Shown one piece after another: positions 59,826 to 64,000 of a DNA stretch of 64,000 nt (the first letter of the stretch is position 1; every line of letters starts with the position of its first letter). The translations under genes and the position numbers were made by a program. The notes below the pieces were generated by a model. That model searched no databases. It was given only the letters and a program-made list of their open reading frames with translations, and was not told the DNA's origin. The stretch is from Strongylocentrotus purpuratus (taxonomy: Eukaryota; Echinodermata; Echinoidea; Camarodonta; Strongylocentrotidae). The stretch spans positions 3,903,563 to 3,967,562 of the forward strand of contig NW_022145601.1 of the NCBI RefSeq assembly GCF_000002235.5. The letters run 5' to 3'.

Positions 59826-59956
59826 ATAAGAGAGGAAGAGAGGTTATTTCTAAAATGAAATGAAAGGACTCTTGTCAAATAGCCCTTTCATTTCATTTTT
59901 TCTCTCGAAATAAACTCTCTTTCTCTCTTATAGACGATTTTATGAGATGGAATCTT

Positions 59957-60167
59957 CAATCTGAAGCCTTTTTGTGCTCTTTGAAAATGGCACACTGAAT
60001 GGGGGCAGTGCAATTTAAATTTCAAGGGATGGATTAGAGTTTTTATTGAGAGTCAAATAGCCCTTTCATTTCATTTTAGAAATGAACTCTAATACATTCC
60101 TTGATATTTAAATTGCGCCGCCCCTATTGTGTCCTCTTTTTAAAGAGCACAACAGAGCCCTCAGATT
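59957..60167. repeat. Large foldback (imperfect palindrome)
   Basis: Arms of about 85 bp (59957-60042 and 60084-60167) enclose about 41 nt. Matching stretches include CAATTTAAAT, TTAGAGTT and TGTGCTCTTT. The loop carries CCTTTCATTTCATTTT, repeated in either orientation near 59450, 59860, 59882 and 60677. Confidence 0.75.
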
Positions 60168-60286
60168 AGGCAGCAAGTAGCAAAACAAACCCGTAACACT
60201 GGACACAACATTCAATGGGATGATGCCCATATCATTGAGTTTGAAACGCACTTCTGGTCAAGAATGGTAGAAGAAGCATCTGCATA

Positions 60287-60480
60287 AAAAGGATGAATCC
60301 TTCACTGAATAGGGATTCTTGCGATACACTTTTACCTTTGTGTAAATAATAAAAGGTCCACGGGCGTGGTTGTTAGAAGCTTAAACTACATAAAACTCTC
60401 TCCAATTTTGCAGGGAGAGCCTTTGTCGGGAGTCTTTAATAATAAAAGGGATAAATCCTTCACTGAATAGGGATTCTTGC
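60287..60480 (+). repeat. Direct repeat pair
   Basis: A segment of about 36 bp (ATCCTTCACTGAATAGGGAT in its core) occurs at about 60287-60323 and 60444-60480. Confidence 0.7.
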
Positions 60481-60499
60481 TATATGTTACCTTTCTTCG

Positions 60500-63050
60500 C
60501 TCCAGTGATCTCGAGGCAGCAGACAGCAAGAAATTGTGTAAATAATTTGCTGTTGCCGGGAGTCTTGCATGGGGCGGAGCCCCAGGAAGTTCTTGAACTT
60601 TAAAAAAAATTAGGAAATTCCAAATAGTCGTCATGAGCGATAGAAATTGTAATTTCCTCCTTGAGAGTCACATAACCCCTTTCATTTCATTTTAGAATGT
60701 AACCTCTCTTTCTCTCTTAAAGACAATTTCATATAACTTCTGTTTTCGTATTGTTGTACTTTCGTCCGCAGACTACTTAAGCACATATCGAGCCAACTCA
60801 GTCGGAAATGTAATATGTAGGCCTAAGTGTAAAGTTAAGTTTCATGTTCTTCCTTTTTTCTTTCTTTCTTTCTTTCTCTCCCTCTCTCTGTCTCTCTCTT
60901 TTTCCTCTATCTTCTTAAAAAAAAAAAATTATTCTTTCTTTTCTTCTCATCTTTCTGTGTGTGACATGCGTTACGCGTACGTCTATCAATGTCTTAATAG
61001 GGTAGATTTACATTTTGATGTTTCCCTTTGTAGGTGCACCTTATATTCCAGAAAGTGCCCTATTTTGATGGTGCCCCCCCCCCATGTATTGATCTCGATA
61101 AAAATAACTTTCTCATTAATTCTATTTCCAATATATCTAATGCTTGCACTAATCTCCAATTTAAAAAAAAATCGTCTACTTTCTCTCAAGACAACATTAT
61201 ATAAAGGATTCATTAATGCAAGGCTATCACGCGAGTAATCTCTCAATTTCTAACTTCCTGCTTTCCTCATCTCCCAGTCTCCCTTGCTTCAATATTCCTC
61301 GTTACTTCCTTCCAATTGAACTCCAACTTAATTGATGTTATACACTGTATCTATTCTTCAACTACAGGTAGATGCAAATGTTACTCAAAATCCATTATAT
61401 AAATCACACTCAGGATACAGCCAATCGACGAGAATTGCTTCAATCTATATTTTACATGTATCATTAATATATGGTTTTACAATGGCTATGGTGATGAGTT
61501 GTCTAGGTAACATGTTGATGTGTTTGTTAAATGTATTACCATGGTGCACCTTCTTGGTTACAAATAAAATATGTGTATGTATTAACGTAAGTTCGTGCCT
61601 TTACATATCACAGTAGAAATCAATGTTTTATATTTGATGCAGAATAATATTAATATTTGGAGATTAGAAACACAAACAGTTTCCATAACCGTTCAAGTGT
61701 TTCAAGAAAAAGTTAAGCAAACTTTCTCCTGGATGTAAATTGGAATTTTAAGCGGTTTCATTGGAATTAATCGAGAAATTCCCCTCGCTAGCGTGTAAAT
61801 AAAAAATACGCCGGCCGGTGTGACCGGGCCGTTTGTCCTACCAGTTTCGTTTGTCCGTCGGACATAATATGCGGGTTTTCTGCTCGCACGGATCGTCCGA
61901 GGGACGATCCGTGCGGATTGCTATCCGCGCAGTCTGTCCCCCCATTGTTTTACGTGTATATTTGATAAAAAGGAAGAAACTCGGCAAATCAATGTATTTA
62001 GACTCATTGTAAATCATGTGGTTGGCATTTTTTCTAGAAATTACATAATAATAACTCTTTACAATTTTTTAAAGCAAATGGGCCAGTCCTTTTGAAAGTA
62101 GAAGTGAATATTTTCTTTAAAACATTTATTCTATGAAGGCATACTCGTGATATTGGCCCCACATTACTGTTGTAATCGATTGTACGTGGCTTCGTACTTA
62201 CGGTCAGATGAGCATATTTTAATACCATATTCATGACACTGGCAGGTCACTAATTGGCGTATGGTCCAAGGGGCGGAGCCCCCGGAAGCGCAGGGGTTTT
62301 AGACATTACAATTAAGGTCAGATTAGCATCCAGGGGCCAGCCTTAGGGCCCAAGATGGGGTCCAGGGGGCAGAGCCTCCGGAATTAGCTCAGGGGTATGG
62401 GCATTTAATTACGGTTACATGAGCAAAAATTAGAAAAAAATAATCACTTTTAAAGTTTATATTGGTGGGGGGGGGGATAGGAACTGGCTGAATACTTACA
62501 CCTATGGTGTCGAGGGGCTCTTTCTTCATTTTTTTTATTCGGTAATAAATAAGGTTAGTTGTGTGGGTGTCACTCAGGCGCGGATATACGGGGGGCGATG
62601 GACCCGCCCCCCCCCCCCCCTCTTTGAAAAAATAGGAAATGAAAGGAAAGAAAAAAGAAAGGAAAGGGAAAAGTAAAGAAAGAAGGGCTAAAAACACGAG
62701 TTAGAAGTAGACCCATCAGGGCACTCACTTATCCGTATCAGGAGGAAAAAAACACGGGGGCTCGGGGTGAATTAGCCCCCGAAATGCCAAAAAGAGCCCC
62801 CGAAAGTCATAAAAGTAACCCCCGAAATGTTTTTTCTCTGATCCGTATATATGAAAAGGCCCTGGGGCAGCTTGCCATACTCCGATATTTGGGTCGTTTT
62901 CCGATCAGAACTAGCCCTAACTATCATTCCAGGATTTTTTGTTTCAGAACCTAAAACAAAGTTACCCAATCCCTTTAAGTTTAAAAAATAGACTTCATTG
63001 AACTGTAATTACGCTTAGGAATCGGGGGGAGGGGGATTGGGGGGGGGCGC
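60500..63050. other. Repeat-rich spacer
   Basis: No gene. It contains a pyrimidine tract (60850-60955), the hairpin at 61885-61915, GGGGCGGAGCCCC-type words (about 60576, 62270, 62357), a TE-end-like GGCGCGGATATACGGGGG (about 62578), and GAGCCCCCG words at 62757-62830. Confidence 0.55.
61885..61915. repeat. Perfect 14-bp GC-rich hairpin
   Basis: CGCACGGATCGTCC, GAG, then the exact complement. A GGCCGGTGTGACCGGGCC stretch lies 60-70 bp upstream, akin to the ends of the intron TIR elements. Confidence 0.7.
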
Positions 63051-63059
63051 AGAAAAAAA

Positions 63060-63595
63060 AAATATTGGGGGGGGGCTCAGAGATCATTGAGCCCCCCCCC
63101 CCCCCAATATTTTTGGCGGGGCTTATAGATATCATTAATTGAGCCCCCAATCTTTTGGTGGGGCTTAGATATCATTGAGTCATGAACCCCCTCCTCCCCA
63201 ATGATTATATTCTAGGCATGAAACTCATGTATACCTATAATCTACAGACGTACCATTCAAATATAAACATTTTATAAATATTTATTTAGGGAGGAGAGAG
63301 GGGGGGGGCTCAGACATCGGATCTCGCTTATCATTGACCCCAAAATATATTTGGTAGATCTCGGATATCATTTAAACCCCCAAATATTTTGGAGGGACTC
63401 TAATATCATTGAGCCCCCCCCCCCTTATGTTGGTGGGGCTCAGATATCATAAGCCCCCCCCCCCTCAAGTATTTTTGGTGGGGCTCGGATAAAATCACGG
63501 AGCCCCCCGATATTTGTGTGGGGCTCGGATAACATCACGGAGCCCCCGATATTTTTGAGGGGCCCGGATATCATTGAACCACCCCCCCCCCCCCC

Positions 63596-63676
<81 letters not shown>

Positions 63677-63720
63677 CAGCCGGGCTCGGTTATCATGAGC
63701 CCCCTCCCCAATATTTTGTT
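63060..63720. repeat. Palindromic minisatellite (GGGGCTC...GAGCCCC)
   Basis: About ten degenerate units of roughly 45-60 bp. Each has GGGGCTC, a GATATCAT-like centre, GAGCCCC, then an AATATTTT spacer. Interrupted by unrelated sequence at about 63185-63290 and by the A/AT run at 63597-63674. Confidence 0.8.
63597..63674 (+). repeat. A-run followed by (AT)n
   Basis: About 26 A then about 26 AT dinucleotides, inside the minisatellite. Confidence 0.9.
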
Positions 63721-63821
63721 CGTGCTGATGAGTTGAGGGAAGTGTATGCCGGAGATATTGCCTTTGTAGCATTAACTCGGCAGCTAACAAGCCTCCAAGA
63801 CGTGTGCGACGATGAGAGTAA

Positions 63822-64000
63822 ACCTATCAAATATACATTAAAACAATCTGTGAGATTTTCAACAACAGTCCAATCTATCAGAGATCATTCTCAGAGGTGC
63901 ACATCCTTCTTCTCATTTACCTTACAATCCCGGTTACAACGGCAACTTGCGAGAGAACATTCTCTGTCTTGAAACGGATCAAAACTTCTCTGATAAGTAC
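63822..64000 (+). mobile_element. hAT transposase C-terminal fragment, open at the window edge
   Basis: One frame reads PIYQRSFSEVHILLLIYL followed by TIPVTTATCERTFSVLKRIK and TSLIS. The A-T/S-xERxFSxLKRIKT pattern is the hallmark of the hAT dimerisation region (also in ZMYM-type domesticated proteins). The frame opens after a stop at 63819-63821 and continues past the window. Upstream transposase domains are not visible, so this is a remnant or the last exon of a larger gene. Confidence 0.75.

Noticed and set aside
63060-63720. CRISPR-like array
   Set aside because: Units and spacers are both degenerate and palindromic, and the genome is eukaryotic.

Overview
Eukaryotic genomic DNA, almost certainly from a marine invertebrate and most likely an echinoderm. 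The case for that: AT-rich sequence full of short TIR transposons, LINE ends and SINE-like tails; large single-exon receptor genes in tandem; and a multi-exon gene of the MSP130 / choice-of-anchor-I family, best known from echinoderm skeletogenic cells. MSP130 genes also occur in hemichordates, molluscs and other lophotrochozoans, so the phylum is an inference.

Left two thirds (1-43440): a tandem segmental array. Three long units start at 1, 13976 and 27781 (period about 13.9 kb). Each carries a head-to-head pair of intronless genes: a leucine-rich-repeat (LRR) protein of 958-959 aa on the minus strand and a rhodopsin-like 7TM receptor of 334-348 aa on the plus strand, 3.4-4.2 kb apart. A fourth, shortened unit (about 37037-43440) has a 7TM gene but no LRR gene. 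Units A and B look about 99% alike in the LRR gene. Unit C's LRR gene and unit D's 7TM gene have sharply bounded divergent patches, the pattern left by gene conversion or local diversification. The units also differ by clean insertions (three TTAA-targeting MITE families, two LINE fragments, a short SINE-like tail). Sister units supply the empty sites, so the array records its own history.

Middle (43441-47984): AT-rich intergenic DNA with a Harbinger-like MITE, two TTAA MITEs, a GC-rich TIR element with poly-C tracts, and one possible promoter (CRE plus NRF1-like site) ahead of a 44-codon ORF.

Right (47985-57280, minus strand): an 11-exon gene for a secreted MSP130-like protein. Exon phases join without a break into 580 codons. 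Its introns hold GC-rich TIR elements.

Far right (57281-64000): no host gene found. It holds foldback and hairpin elements, G-tracts, a palindromic minisatellite built on the word GAGCCCC, and the C-terminal end of a hAT transposase running off the window edge.

Biological reading (inference): the array makes equal numbers of a secreted-type LRR ectodomain and a 7TM receptor that has almost no ectodomain of its own. Together these resemble the two halves of an LRR-containing GPCR, encoded separately but amplified as one module.
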